This document shows positions 37,147 to 47,511 of a DNA stretch of 64,000 nt, one piece after another. The stretch spans positions 744,001 through 808,000 of the forward strand of contig JAACPE010000001.1 in assembly GCA_009995595.1 (NCBI GenBank), in the 5' to 3' direction. Under the pieces are notes generated by a model. The model searched no databases. It was not told where the DNA came from and saw only the letters and a program-made list of their open reading frames with translations. Numbering within the stretch: position 1 is the stretch's first letter; every line of letters begins with the position of its first letter. Made by a program: the position numbers and the translations under genes. The DNA is from Alphaproteobacteria bacterium (GTDB lineage: Bacteria; Pseudomonadota; Alphaproteobacteria; Micavibrionales; Micavibrionaceae).

Positions 37147-39174
37147 ATGTCGGATCTTTTTGGGGCAAATACGAAGAAAAAAGAACAAGCCTATGATGCC
37201 TCATCGATTGAGGTTTTGGAAGGGCTAGAGCCTGTCCGTAAGCGTCCTGGCATGTATATAGGCGGCACTGATGAACGCGCCCTTCATCATTTGGTAGGGG
37301 AAATCCTTGATAACTCTATGGATGAAGCCGTTGCAGGTCATGCAAACAGGATTGAATTTCACCTTGATGAAAACCACGGGATCACTATTACCGATAACGG
37401 GCGCGGCATTCCAACAGACAAGCACCCCAAATTTCCAACAAAATCAGCTTTAGAGGTCATTCTGACCACCCTCCACTCTGGCGGTAAATTTAGCGGTAAG
37501 GCCTATCAAACCTCTGGTGGTCTACACGGCGTTGGTATTTCTGTTGTAAACGCATTATCTGATGACATGTGGGTTGAAGTTGCGCGCGATAAAAAGCTAT
37601 ATAAACAAACCTTTAGCAAGGGTCATGCAACATCTAAACTTCAAGATTTAGGCAGTGTTAATAACCGCCGCGGGACGAGTGTGTACTTTCATCCTGACCC
37701 AGAAATTTTTGGCAAAGATCCTAAATTCAAGCCTTCATGGCTCTATCAAATGGCACGGTCAAAGGCGTATCTTTTTAGAGGCGTTGAAATAAGATGGTCC
37801 TGCGCCCCCTCTCTAATAAAACCAGACAGTAAAGTAAAATCAGAAGAAGTCTTTCATTTTCCCAATGGGTTACTAGATTTTCTTAATTCAACACTTCAGG
37901 GCAAAACAACTGTAACCCCCAAAGCATTTGCGGGTCAGGCTGAGCTTCCTGATGGCGCAGGACGACTTGAATATGCGATTACATGGCCTGATCGTGTTGA
38001 TGGGTTTATGCATTCTTATTGTAATACAATCCCAACCCCACAAGGCGGATCACATGAGCAAGGCCTTCGCAGTGCATTAACACGCGGGCTCAAGGCCTAT
38101 GGTGAAATGGTGGGCATTAAAAAAGCGTCGCTCATTACTGCAGATGATATCTTGGGCTATGCAGGAGCGCTTCTTTCTGTATTCATCGGCGACCCACAGT
38201 TTCAAGGGCAGACCAAGGAAAAGCTAGTAACACAGGCCGCTAGCCGCTGGGTTGATATTGCAATTAAAGATCATTTTGATCACTGGCTAAGCGCCGACCC
38301 AGCGTCCAGCAAGATGTTGCTTGATCATATTATTGAAATAGCAGAGCAGCGCCTTGCCCGACGTGCGGAAAAAGAGACATCGCGTAAGTCAGCAACGCGT
38401 AAGCTCCGTCTGCCTGGCAAGCTTGCCGATTGTTCGCGCAACAATGCCGATGATACGGAGTTATTTATTGTTGAGGGCGATTCCGCGGGAGGCTCGGCAA
38501 AACAGGCGCGTATGCGCGAAACACAGGCCGTCCTTCCTCTGCGCGGTAAAATTCTGAATGTGGTGAGCGCAACAAAAGACAAAATTCGCGCAAATACTGA
38601 AATTCAAGACTTAATCCAAGCGATTGGAGCGGGTTCAGGCAAAGAGTTTGATCTAAATAAGCTTCGGTATGAACGCATTATCATCATGACGGATGCGGAT
38701 GTTGATGGAGCGCATATTGCAGCGCTTCTTGTGACCTTCTTTTACACCCAAATGCGCCCTCTCATCGAAGAAGGACATTTGTATATCGCGCAGCCACCGC
38801 TTTATCGCCTCGCCGCTGGTCCTCTAAGTGCCTATGCGCGTGATGACGAGCATAAAGAGGAACTGATGGAAAGTGTCTTTAAGGGTAAGAAAAAAGTTGA
38901 TGTAAGCCGATTTAAAGGTCTGGGTGAAATGCCCGCAGCGCAGCTTAAAGAAACAACGATGAACCCTAAATCGCGTATTTTGCTTCGCGTTGCTCTGCCT
39001 GATGTTATGGCTTCCATAGGGATTACAGGCGTGTTGCCTGATGACGAAGATGGCCTATCTTATCCGCTCAAAGCGCTTGATGAACTTGTCGATGATTTAA
39101 TGGGCAAAAACGCAGAAGCCCGTTTCAATTTTATCCAAGACAACGCGGAATTTGTTCAAGATATCGATATTTAA
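37147..39174 (+). CDS. parE: DNA topoisomerase IV subunit B
   Basis: This is the ATPase subunit of topoisomerase IV, which decatenates chromosomes. It has 675 residues. The GHKL ATPase signatures are EILDNSMDEAVAG near residue 57, DNGRGIP and GLHGVGISVVNALS. The TOPRIM part shows EGDSAGGSAKQARM near 445 and TDADVDGAHIAALL with the metal-binding DxD. The length and sequence (no GyrB-specific insert) favour ParE over GyrB. No parC in view. Confidence 0.94.
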   Translation: MSDLFGANTKKKEQAYDASSIEVLEGLEPVRKRPGMYIGGTDERALHHLVGEILDNSMDEAVAGHANRIEFHLDENHGITITDNGRGIPTDKHPKFPTKSALEVILTTLHSGGKFSGKAYQTSGGLHGVGISVVNALSDDMWVEVARDKKLYKQTFSKGHATSKLQDLGSVNNRRGTSVYFHPDPEIFGKDPKFKPSWLYQMARSKAYLFRGVEIRWSCAPSLIKPDSKVKSEEVFHFPNGLLDFLNSTLQGKTTVTPKAFAGQAELPDGAGRLEYAITWPDRVDGFMHSYCNTIPTPQGGSHEQGLRSALTRGLKAYGEMVGIKKASLITADDILGYAGALLSVFIGDPQFQGQTKEKLVTQAASRWVDIAIKDHFDHWLSADPASSKMLLDHIIEIAEQRLARRAEKETSRKSATRKLRLPGKLADCSRNNADDTELFIVEGDSAGGSAKQARMRETQAVLPLRGKILNVVSATKDKIRANTEIQDLIQAIGAGSGKEFDLNKLRYERIIIMTDADVDGAHIAALLVTFFYTQMRPLIEEGHLYIAQPPLYRLAAGPLSAYARDDEHKEELMESVFKGKKKVDVSRFKGLGEMPAAQLKETTMNPKSRILLRVALPDVMASIGITGVLPDDEDGLSYPLKALDELVDDLMGKNAEARFNFIQDNAEFVQDIDI

Positions 39175-39227
39175 CGGCGCACTGAACAGTGGTCAATCAA
39201 AGCATTTGAAAGTAGTTTATTCCAAAT

Positions 39228-40466
39228 ATGAAGAAAATAATTGCTATCCTCGTCTTGTTTTTATTTGTGGCCCTTGTTTGGTTTGCGGCATTGCCTTACG
39301 CCATAAACGTAAAGTTACAAGCGCATCTTGCCAATCTTGGATACCAAAATACCACAATTGGCCACATAGAATTTGGCCTCAAGAAGATTGTAGCGCAAAA
39401 TATTGAACTCAACGATACGGCAAAAACAAGTATTAAGACAATCCGTATCGGCGCATCGCCTCTTTCCATTCTTATGGGACACAGCATGAACGGGATACTT
39501 ATTGATGGGCTTGTGACGCAATTGCATATGCGCGATTTACGAAGCGCCGTTCACGATAGTGCAACACCATCTTTTTTTAATTTGATTGATATACCTGCCG
39601 AAAATATTGAAATAAAGAACTTCGAAATAATGGTGCCCATTAAAGAGGTTAAACAAACGATAACAGGTCATATTCACATTAAGGGTGCGCCATCAGATCA
39701 GATCAAAATGGTCACAGGCCTCTTAAAAAACAACTCTTCACTCACGTCAATATCAAGTCATCTTAACGGCAAGATTGACTCTAAAGGAAATGGGATCCTT
39801 CATTTTAGGTTAGAAGATGTGGATTTCAACACGGCATTTTTTAATACGAATCGCGCAAGTGGTTGGCTAGATTATAAAAAAGCCCCAGACACACCCATTG
39901 AAGTATCCGGTCAAATTGACGCAGGCGCAGGGAGTGTTTTTAGAACAGCTGTTAAAAACATAAGTGTGGTTTTAGGCAAAGCACGTCAGACGGATGATGT
40001 TATGAACCTCGTTCTTCGGGCAAAAGCGGCAGGCGTTGATGATGCCACTCTTTCAACAGATATAGAGTTTTCACATGTTCAAAAGAAAATCATAGCCGCC
40101 CAAAGCGTTATTGATACGAGAGCATTCGGTGACTTTTTGAGATATTTGAAAAAAAACAATAGCTCGATCGTCAATGAGTTTCCCAATTTACTCGCGCTGA
40201 AAGAGACGCAAATAACAATAAACTTTTTGCCAGAAAAACGTTTTGCTGACGGCCCTCTTCCTTTTGACTTAAACGTAATTGCGACCAAACAAAACATTAT
40301 GACAGGGACATTTCTGGTTTATCCCAATGATATGCAAATACGGGGTAGTGCTGAGACGGATATCAACATGACCAATGATATAAAATCACTTCTGTCTTTA
40401 ACTGATGAACAAGTGTCAGATAATGTTTTGCGACTTGATGGTAATTTAAAAAGCGCCGTATTTTAG
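39228..40466 (+). CDS. AsmA/YdbH-like membrane-anchored protein
   Basis: This 412-residue protein has one N-terminal membrane anchor (residues 4-25) and a long periplasmic part built of beta-strand repeats, with phrases such as GHIEFGLKKIVAQNIEL and LIDGLVTQLHMRDL. This layout recalls AsmA/YdbH proteins that span the periplasm and move lipids to the outer membrane, but it is shorter and the match is only structural. It lies 53 bases after parE. Confidence 0.55.
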   Translation: MKKIIAILVLFLFVALVWFAALPYAINVKLQAHLANLGYQNTTIGHIEFGLKKIVAQNIELNDTAKTSIKTIRIGASPLSILMGHSMNGILIDGLVTQLHMRDLRSAVHDSATPSFFNLIDIPAENIEIKNFEIMVPIKEVKQTITGHIHIKGAPSDQIKMVTGLLKNNSSLTSISSHLNGKIDSKGNGILHFRLEDVDFNTAFFNTNRASGWLDYKKAPDTPIEVSGQIDAGAGSVFRTAVKNISVVLGKARQTDDVMNLVLRAKAAGVDDATLSTDIEFSHVQKKIIAAQSVIDTRAFGDFLRYLKKNNSSIVNEFPNLLALKETQITINFLPEKRFADGPLPFDLNVIATKQNIMTGTFLVYPNDMQIRGSAETDINMTNDIKSLLSLTDEQVSDNVLRLDGNLKSAVF

Positions 40467-40478
40467 CGCACGTAAACT

Positions 40479-41201
40479 TTACGGATAATCACAAGAATCA
40501 AAGACAACCTTTGCAAATGATCGTGCGCCACTTTCAATTGTGAAGCGATATTCTCTATCCCCTGCAACGACCGAATATTTAATCGGCAAGGTTCTATTTT
40601 TCACTTCACGTTTTCCTTCGTAGTTAAAAACAACAGTAACGGGCTGTGTCGGATCATACCATGCCTCTGGCTTGCCTTCGCTGTTGCGCGCCGACTTACC
40701 ATCGCCTTCAATGATGATAGCACCATCGGCAATAGAAACCTTACTTTTAGGGCCTGTATAAGCCGGCGTTGTGACGACAAAACGCTTCACGTCACGCTCA
40801 GAACAATTTGTAGGAGGGCGCGCAGAGCGAATAACAAAAGAGAGGCGCTCAGGGTCCATCCCTTGCTCAATTTGGCTACGCACCAATGTCGCTAAATCCT
40901 GCATAGGCCCTTTAGGGATAATACTATCGACCTGCTCTTGGAGTTGCTTATACCGTGTATCAGCCGTTTGTGCCTTTGCACTAATTTCTGTCACACTTTC
41001 TTGAAGCAAATCACGCTCTGCAACGAGGGCTTTGTTTTTATCGGTCAAAACGATGAGCTGCTCTGCTCCGTATTGTTTACCAAACCAAAAACCAAGAAGC
41101 ATGGATAATAATACAACTGACAAAAACTTTAACAACGCATAAAAACGCTGCGCCGCTCTGTTGCGGTATCGTGCATCGGGGTTATAGGAGCTCAAAGACA
41201 T
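40479..41201 (-). CDS. Hypothetical membrane-anchored coiled-coil protein
   Basis: This 240-residue protein has one helix near the N-terminus (residues 23-42, LLKFLSVVLLSMLLGFWFG), then a coiled coil (about 50-95) and a C-terminal beta-rich domain with two cysteines in NCSERD and FDSCDYP. The layout suggests a periplasmic part with a possible disulfide. I recognise no named family. It is 9 bases upstream of the SLC13 transporter start in gene order and convergent with the AsmA-like gene. Confidence 0.65.
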   Translation of the reverse strand: MSLSSYNPDARYRNRAAQRFYALLKFLSVVLLSMLLGFWFGKQYGAEQLIVLTDKNKALVAERDLLQESVTEISAKAQTADTRYKQLQEQVDSIIPKGPMQDLATLVRSQIEQGMDPERLSFVIRSARPPTNCSERDVKRFVVTTPAYTGPKSKVSIADGAIIIEGDGKSARNSEGKPEAWYDPTQPVTVVFNYEGKREVKNRTLPIKYSVVAGDREYRFTIESGARSFAKVVFDSCDYP

Positions 41202-41210
41202 AAATTATTT

Positions 41211-43109
41211 TTACAAACCATAGTAAAATTTTGCAATAGCGATATACGTTACCCAAATTATTAAAACAAGCGGGATACCTGCTTTCATAAAGTCACGAAA
41301 ACGATAATGCCCAGGCCCCATCACCAAAAGGTTCGTCTGATATCCAATCGGCGAAGCAAAAGAGCAGTTTGCGGCAAAGATGACCGCAATAGCAAAGATA
41401 ATCGGATCAGCGCCAATATTCACGGCCATATTCATGGCAATTGGTGTAAACAAAATCGCGCACGCGTTATTGGATAAAATATTGGTACAAAATGCCACAA
41501 GAATGAAAAGAAGAGAAACCATAAAAAGCGGTTGATCAGCAAATGGCACTTTAAGCAGCAATTCGGCTATAAACTGAGCCCCGCCCGTCGCCTGCAATGC
41601 AACGCCAAGGGCAAGCATTGCCCCGACAAGGAGCAAAATTTTACGGTCAATCGCACGTGTGGCTTGCCTAATATTTAAACAACCCGTTGCAATTAACGCA
41701 ACCGCCCCAGTAATCGCCGCAACAGCAATCGACAAAACACCCGTTGAGGCTAAAATAACAGTTGCCAAAAATATAAGCCCCGCGATTGGCGCTTTTTTAG
41801 GCAAGGGTAATTCTTTTTTAGACCCAGACAAAACGATGACATCAGTTGTGTTGTCTTGCCGCATCGCGTTAATCTCACCTTGCGCCCCTGCTACTAATAA
41901 GACATCACCCGGCTCTAAACGGATACGGCCCAGACGGCGGCGGACAACACGCGCACGACGCTGAATACCCAAAACAATTGTGCCAAACTGTCTTAAGAAA
42001 TCCACTTGATCAATTGTCATGTCAACAAAACGGGAGGCTGGAGGAATCATCAGCTCGGCAAGGATACGGGTTTCTGCAACTGTATCTTCTAGATCAACCG
42101 TTTTAGCGATGCCATCGGGGTCATCTTGATGCTCTTGCTCTTTTTCATCAATTGCACGCACTTCTTCTTCCGATAATAAGAAACCAGGATATTTTGATAG
42201 AACGTCGGCGAGCGCATCGCGAGTTGCCGCGGCAATCAGAATATCTCCTTTTTCAAGCAGATATCCCTCAAAAGGCGGCAAAATCAAATGTCCTTGGCGT
42301 TGAATAAGACGGATATTCAACTCTGGCAAAAGAAGAAATCGACCATTCACACATTCCATTCCGATCAATACACTACCTTCTGTAACATCAAGCTCTGCAA
42401 CAAACTCTTTTGCATTCCCGCTCAACTCTTGGGTCAACGACTGACGGTTTGGCATTAAGAGCGGTAAGATAGTCACAAGATAAATTAAACCAACACCAGC
42501 AAGGATCATTCCTGGAATCAAAAAGTCAAAGAAACCGAGCGCTTCATACCCCTGCGCCACCATCGCACTGGATACGAGTAAGTTGGTAGACGAGCCAACG
42601 AGGGTCATCATCCCCCCTAAAATAGCAGCAAAACTCAATGGCATCATAATTTTACTGGGTGACACACCAGCAGAAATACCAATAGCCTGCATAATAGGGA
42701 TTGCCAAAATGACAAGCGGCGTATTGTTTAAAAACGCGCTCGACATTAAGACAAAAAGTAAAATCGCAACGATAGATGCCCATGGTGGTAAGAATTTTGC
42801 TTTCACAAAAATATTAATCATTGGCCGCAATGAGTCCGTTCGGATAATGGCTTGCCCCATAACCAATAGGGCAAGAACAGCCAATAAAGCCGGGTTAGCA
42901 AACCCAGCCAGCAGATAATAAGCATCAAGAAGATTACGTCCATTTGCATCTGGCACAGGAAAAATCTGTCCAAAAAGTAACAGAGCCGTTAAAATAGCAA
43001 CACTTGTGACTTCTAGTGGATATTTTTCACGCGCGAAGAAATAAACTGCTAATGCTGTTATCGCTAAGACAAACCACATATGAAAATCTGTATTGATAAT
43101 AGATATCAC
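41211..43109 (-). CDS. SLC13/DASS-family permease with TrkA-C domains
   Basis: This 632-residue inner-membrane transporter has N- and C-terminal halves of the SLC13 fold (motifs AVLALLVMGQAIIRT, FLNNTPLVILAIPIM and ILSNNACAILFTP). Two cytoplasmic TrkA-C (RCK_C) domains lie in between, near residues 205-290 and 330-420. Such proteins move sodium with sulfate or dicarboxylates; the substrate is unclear. Its start overlaps the lptD stop by 4 bases, so it is the downstream gene of lptD. Confidence 0.93.
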   Translation of the reverse strand: MISIINTDFHMWFVLAITALAVYFFAREKYPLEVTSVAILTALLLFGQIFPVPDANGRNLLDAYYLLAGFANPALLAVLALLVMGQAIIRTDSLRPMINIFVKAKFLPPWASIVAILLFVLMSSAFLNNTPLVILAIPIMQAIGISAGVSPSKIMMPLSFAAILGGMMTLVGSSTNLLVSSAMVAQGYEALGFFDFLIPGMILAGVGLIYLVTILPLLMPNRQSLTQELSGNAKEFVAELDVTEGSVLIGMECVNGRFLLLPELNIRLIQRQGHLILPPFEGYLLEKGDILIAAATRDALADVLSKYPGFLLSEEEVRAIDEKEQEHQDDPDGIAKTVDLEDTVAETRILAELMIPPASRFVDMTIDQVDFLRQFGTIVLGIQRRARVVRRRLGRIRLEPGDVLLVAGAQGEINAMRQDNTTDVIVLSGSKKELPLPKKAPIAGLIFLATVILASTGVLSIAVAAITGAVALIATGCLNIRQATRAIDRKILLLVGAMLALGVALQATGGAQFIAELLLKVPFADQPLFMVSLLFILVAFCTNILSNNACAILFTPIAMNMAVNIGADPIIFAIAVIFAANCSFASPIGYQTNLLVMGPGHYRFRDFMKAGIPLVLIIWVTYIAIAKFYYGL

Positions 43110-45454
43110 TGAATAACCTCATCGATTTCATTTTGGTTTTCGTCGCTTGAGCTATCAATGCTGATGCCTGACGTTTGGAACTCACCTAAGTTCTTCAGTC
43201 CTATACGCGCCATAATCTGTGTATCACTATCACCAGAGGTGTCGCGAGTAAATGTTTTGAACCCTGTTAAAGCAAAGGTCAAACACTGCCCATTATAACC
43301 AAAACCCGATGCGATGGACCGAAAACCCTCATTGGTTCGATCAAAATCATATTGGCTTGCCCCAAAGATATACCACTCGTCATTAATGCTGTAAGTGAGG
43401 CCATTATTGATTTGCTCTCGGCTTTCATCAAGGTCTGTGCCTTGTAATCCCGCAGTGTAGAAATAGCGCGTTGATAACGCAAAAGGCCCCATAACTGCGT
43501 TCATATCAAGCTCATGACGTTTTGATGAAAAGTCATTTTCGTCCAATTGTATACGATAATCTAAATTAAGATTCTGCCCCAAAGACGTTGATATTTGTCC
43601 CACGTAATCAGAATGATCTTCGGATAGACCTGATCCTTTTGGGAAAGGATTATCATCACTTTCAAATCGATAGCTTTGCCCCAAGAAAACTTCACCACTA
43701 TAACCGTTGTCTGCAAAAAGACCTGTTCTCACACCGTATGTTGCACGCTGTCCGTCTTCAACGCGGTCATAGCCCGGAAAACGGTTTGCAGTGAATAAAG
43801 TGATTGGATCGACAAAAACATCCTGACTATCTTCATTAGGAACACCATTATTAACATCGACATCTGAGGTCGATGTTAACGCAGCCAAAGGTTCAATGAG
43901 CCAATTCATTTTTTCAAACCGTTTTTGAACCGGATAGGCTACTTGGAAATGACCCGAGGCAAAACCACGTAACTCTGACGCACTCTCATCAAGATTATTT
44001 TGTACATTTGCCACATCACGATCGCTCACCTCATAAACGTCCCCGCGTGTCATGAGATCAAGCGTGCTGACAAACCCAACACCTGAAACAAAACGTCTAT
44101 TCCAGCCTGCTTCTATACTGCCACGAGTAACATCTTGGTCGCTTCCCTCGCGGTTCAGACCGAGCGCAGAAGCTTCAAAACTCCAACGCCCCCCCAGAGT
44201 TTCACCCGGCACCCCCAAAAAACGAGAATAAATTTCAGGAAAAATATTAGGCTGATCAGCTCGACGATCACTGACACGCACATCTTGGAATGCTGTCATC
44301 CTTGCAAGTGCATAGTCACGATCAGAAAAACGCTCAAGATAAAGATTATTTTCCAAAACATCTTTATTCGTAATATTGTATTGACGTAGATACTGATCGT
44401 CGGTTGTCATTTCTAGATCAAGGCCTGCACGCCACTTATCATTAATGTCCCAGATACTCTCAGAAAACAAATGCCCTCTAAAATCGGCATCAAGCCTATT
44501 TTTAACGCCCGCATCCCTATCAGAACGCTCTGAAAACGTGGCGCTCCCTTCTCCTTGAAAAGACGCGTTTTCAAATCGGTGACGATATTCTCCCAAAACA
44601 ACAGGCGCCTCGGCGCTTAGAGCCATAACACCAAATGTTGCATCACGATTAGGGGCGATATCCCAATAATATTGCTGTTCGTAAATTGCCCCAAGCTGAC
44701 TGTCATAACCAGCGCGAGGCGCTAAAAACCCGCTCTTACGATCAACTGACCCATCGGGATGAGAAAAATAGGGCGTATATAAAATGGGCACACCCCCTAA
44801 TTCAAAACGCGCATTTTTATAAGAGATGCGCTGCTCATCTTTATGATGCGTTACTTCATCAGCCTTAAGTTGCCACAAAACATTATCGGGGTTGGCTTTG
44901 CAAGGCTCACAGGGTGTGTATGTGGCATCTTTTAACGCCAGTTTATCACCATTTTGAGTTTGCTGTCCGTTTTTTGCAGTAAAACGAGATCCATCTGCCA
45001 AAAGCCCCTTAAGCCCAGTGACAAAACCCTCTTTCATTTGTTCAGAAAGCTGAAAATTTTCGGCAAAATAAACATCGCCTTGGTTATCATTTAAGACAAC
45101 ATTGCCATTGGCCTGAACAATATCCGTCGTCAGATTATAGGAGATTTCATCAGCACGTAAAATACGCCCCGCCTGAACCATCTCGACATTACCAAAGGCC
45201 GTTATAATTTGACCCGTTTCATCATGCTGAAGCATATCTGCCAGCAAGTCGACCTGATCGTCTGGATTAACCAGAGCGTCCGATGGCATATCAGGAGGCG
45301 TAACTGTGCTCAAAACCGCCTCATTTGGGAACATATCAAACGAAGGCTCTGCTGCTGTAGACGGCTTCAAGAGACTCAAATAAAGAACAGCGATGACCAA
45401 GGCTGGTATCGCCTTATTTTTAGAGAGTCTTAGGATCGTTTCAGAACAAATCAT
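43106..45454 (-). CDS. lptD: LPS-assembly protein LptD
   Basis: This outer-membrane protein inserts LPS into the outer leaflet. It has 782 residues: a signal peptide (first 36 residues, ending near STAAE), then the OstA-like periplasmic domain with ADEISYNLTTDIVQANGNV, and a large C-terminal barrel. The Cys pair in YTPCEPCKANPD and a late Cys in FGYNGQCLTFAL fit the disulfides of the family. The usual surA-pdxA neighbours are absent; instead an SLC13 transporter follows with overlap. Confidence 0.95.
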   Translation of the reverse strand: MICSETILRLSKNKAIPALVIAVLYLSLLKPSTAAEPSFDMFPNEAVLSTVTPPDMPSDALVNPDDQVDLLADMLQHDETGQIITAFGNVEMVQAGRILRADEISYNLTTDIVQANGNVVLNDNQGDVYFAENFQLSEQMKEGFVTGLKGLLADGSRFTAKNGQQTQNGDKLALKDATYTPCEPCKANPDNVLWQLKADEVTHHKDEQRISYKNARFELGGVPILYTPYFSHPDGSVDRKSGFLAPRAGYDSQLGAIYEQQYYWDIAPNRDATFGVMALSAEAPVVLGEYRHRFENASFQGEGSATFSERSDRDAGVKNRLDADFRGHLFSESIWDINDKWRAGLDLEMTTDDQYLRQYNITNKDVLENNLYLERFSDRDYALARMTAFQDVRVSDRRADQPNIFPEIYSRFLGVPGETLGGRWSFEASALGLNREGSDQDVTRGSIEAGWNRRFVSGVGFVSTLDLMTRGDVYEVSDRDVANVQNNLDESASELRGFASGHFQVAYPVQKRFEKMNWLIEPLAALTSTSDVDVNNGVPNEDSQDVFVDPITLFTANRFPGYDRVEDGQRATYGVRTGLFADNGYSGEVFLGQSYRFESDDNPFPKGSGLSEDHSDYVGQISTSLGQNLNLDYRIQLDENDFSSKRHELDMNAVMGPFALSTRYFYTAGLQGTDLDESREQINNGLTYSINDEWYIFGASQYDFDRTNEGFRSIASGFGYNGQCLTFALTGFKTFTRDTSGDSDTQIMARIGLKNLGEFQTSGISIDSSSDENQNEIDEVIQ

Positions 45455-45589
45455 ATGATGAAAAACAGCAGAATTAATAGAGTTATTGACGTTATGCCAT
45501 AGCGAATTAGAATAAAGCGCAATAATAGAGAATGAAAGACTTATTTACCGCCGATAACGACGTTATTTTAATATAAAAATGGCATCAGA

Positions 45590-46930
45590 CTATTTGAAGA
45601 AGTTTGGCATATCATCGCCAAAACCAGGCTGGTCTGCTGGCGCGTTGTCTGAGTAATTAAAATGTTTACCATCATCAAGATGCGCTGTTTTATCCCCATT
45701 TTTATCAACAGTAGGACGCTCTTTCTGCGGCTTCTTGTTGTTGTCTTGAACCTTAGATGATTGTTTCAGCGCAGGTTTTTCGGCTGTTTTTTTATCATCG
45801 CTTTTTTCAGATTTTGATTTTAAATCAACAACTTCTAACTGTTTCTTCAAAAGTTTCTCAATAGCATCAAGAAACTTCTCATCACGAGGCGTAGTAAACA
45901 TCCATGCACGACCCGTTGCCCCAGCACGCCCTGTACGGCCAATACGGTGAATATAGTCATCCGCACTCATCGGCACATCATAATTAAATACATGAGATAC
46001 ATTTTTTACATCAATACCACGCGCTGCAACATCGCTACAGACTAATATGTCAACTTTCCCAGTTTTAAACGCCTCAAGCGTTTCTGTACGCGTTGCTTGC
46101 GCCATATCACCATGCATCGCAGCAGCAGGATACCCTTTACTCTTTAAATATTTTCCGAGTATATCAACATCCTTTTTACGATTTAAAAAAACAAAGGCAT
46201 TTTCGACTTTTTCTTGTTTTAAAAGTTTTTCTAATAAGCGCTCTTTATCTTTTGGCTGGGTATGCACCAAGAATTGCTCAACAGTTACAGCGGCAGAGGC
46301 CGCAGGAGTCACTGAAATTTCTTTTGGGTTGGTCAAGAACTTCGCGGTTAACTTCCTAATTTCCGGAGGCATTGTCGCAGAAAACAAAAGTGTTTGGCGC
46401 GTTGGCGGCAGTAAGGACACAATCTTTTCAATATCAGGAATAAACCCCATATCCATCATGCGGTCTGCCTCATCAATCACGAGGATTTTAATATCGTTAA
46501 GTAAGATTGATCCGCGTTCAAACAAATCAAGCAAACGTCCAGGCGTTGCAATCAAAACATCCACGCCTTTTTCAAGGAGCTTAATCTGGTCCCCCATGGA
46601 CGTCCCACCAACAAGCAAGACCTTGCTGAGCTTATGATATTTACCGTATTGGTCAAAGTTATCAGCTACCTGCGCGGCCAATTCGCGTGTAGGTGCGAGC
46701 ACGAGTGAGCGTGGCATGCGCGCTTTGGCACGCCCCCCACTCAACGCATCAATCATAGGCAAAGTAAAACTCGCCGTTTTTCCTGTGCCTGTTTGGGCCA
46801 AGCCCACAACATCGCGTGTCATTTGGATGAGCGGAATAGCCATAGCCTGAATAGGCGTTGCCTCTGTATAGCCCATATCGGCGATAGCTTTTAATGTATT
46901 GGGATCAAGCCCTAAGTCTTCAAATTTCAT
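45590..46930 (-). CDS. rhlE: DEAD-box ATP-dependent RNA helicase (RhlE-type)
   Basis: This 446-residue RNA helicase uses the ATG at 46930, beginning MKFEDLGLDPNTLKAI. All motifs are visible: TPIQAMAIP, AQTGTGKT, PTRELAAQV, VIDEADRMMDMGF, SAT, DVAARGIDVKNV and HRIGRTGRAG. A charged, lysine-rich tail (after about residue 360) contacts RNA in related proteins. It stands alone with no close operon partner. Confidence 0.93.
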   Translation of the reverse strand: MKFEDLGLDPNTLKAIADMGYTEATPIQAMAIPLIQMTRDVVGLAQTGTGKTASFTLPMIDALSGGRAKARMPRSLVLAPTRELAAQVADNFDQYGKYHKLSKVLLVGGTSMGDQIKLLEKGVDVLIATPGRLLDLFERGSILLNDIKILVIDEADRMMDMGFIPDIEKIVSLLPPTRQTLLFSATMPPEIRKLTAKFLTNPKEISVTPAASAAVTVEQFLVHTQPKDKERLLEKLLKQEKVENAFVFLNRKKDVDILGKYLKSKGYPAAAMHGDMAQATRTETLEAFKTGKVDILVCSDVAARGIDVKNVSHVFNYDVPMSADDYIHRIGRTGRAGATGRAWMFTTPRDEKFLDAIEKLLKKQLEVVDLKSKSEKSDDKKTAEKPALKQSSKVQDNNKKPQKERPTVDKNGDKTAHLDDGKHFNYSDNAPADQPGFGDDMPNFFK

Positions 46931-46995
46931 GGCTGTACTATAACGTCCTTCTGTCAATAAGCAAACGTAATAAAATCAGCGGCTTAAAGCATAAA

Positions 46996-47421
46996 TTAAT
47001 GAGCGTGGTTATGATGAATACCGTGTTCTGCATAAATTACCGCGTTATGATCAAACGCATAGTAAATCACTAAATTAATAGCAAAAAGCGCAGTTGCAAT
47101 CATAAGAAGCTTTGCAGAACGCTTTTTCTTTGGTGCGCATGGCGGATGACCGCAGCCAGTATCATGACAATCAATACGGCGAGAAATCTCGTGTAAGGCC
47201 CATCCGAAAACGATCATAACGCCCGAAAACAAAATCAAATGAACTTCATAGACATGAATCACATTGTGCAATGTAGCGAGACCAGTCGGCATAGAGGCCA
47301 TAACCCCAAGGCCGCTCATCAGGCTTATTGCACTAATAACAGTCGGCAAACCACAGCACAGCACATGGCTTAGAAACGTACCAATGATTGTCCAATGAAA
47401 AATATTTTGAATGCGCTGCAT
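46996..47421 (-). CDS. MerC-like membrane protein with His/Cys-rich tail
   Basis: This 141-residue protein has four hydrophobic helices. A vicinal Cys pair SHVLCCGLP lies in the first helix, similar to MerC/MerT metal transporters. Two more Cys groups follow (IDCHDTGCGHPPCAPKK), and the C-terminus is HGIHHNHAH. This pattern suggests binding or transport of a soft or transition metal. No mer genes are nearby, so mercury specificity is not supported. Confidence 0.6.
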   Translation of the reverse strand: MQRIQNIFHWTIIGTFLSHVLCCGLPTVISAISLMSGLGVMASMPTGLATLHNVIHVYEVHLILFSGVMIVFGWALHEISRRIDCHDTGCGHPPCAPKKKRSAKLLMIATALFAINLVIYYAFDHNAVIYAEHGIHHNHAH

Positions 47422-47511
47422 AGTAACCTTAATTATTTTTTCACGAAATTAGTCATTTTTATCAAAATGTCTAGTATTTAGTGACATAATGGCGCGTTAT
47501 CCCAAAAGCTT

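Noticed and set aside
46931-46957. TTG start for the DEAD-box helicase
   Set aside because: The canonical N-terminus MKFEDLGL begins at the ATG at 46930; the extension is not seen in the family.
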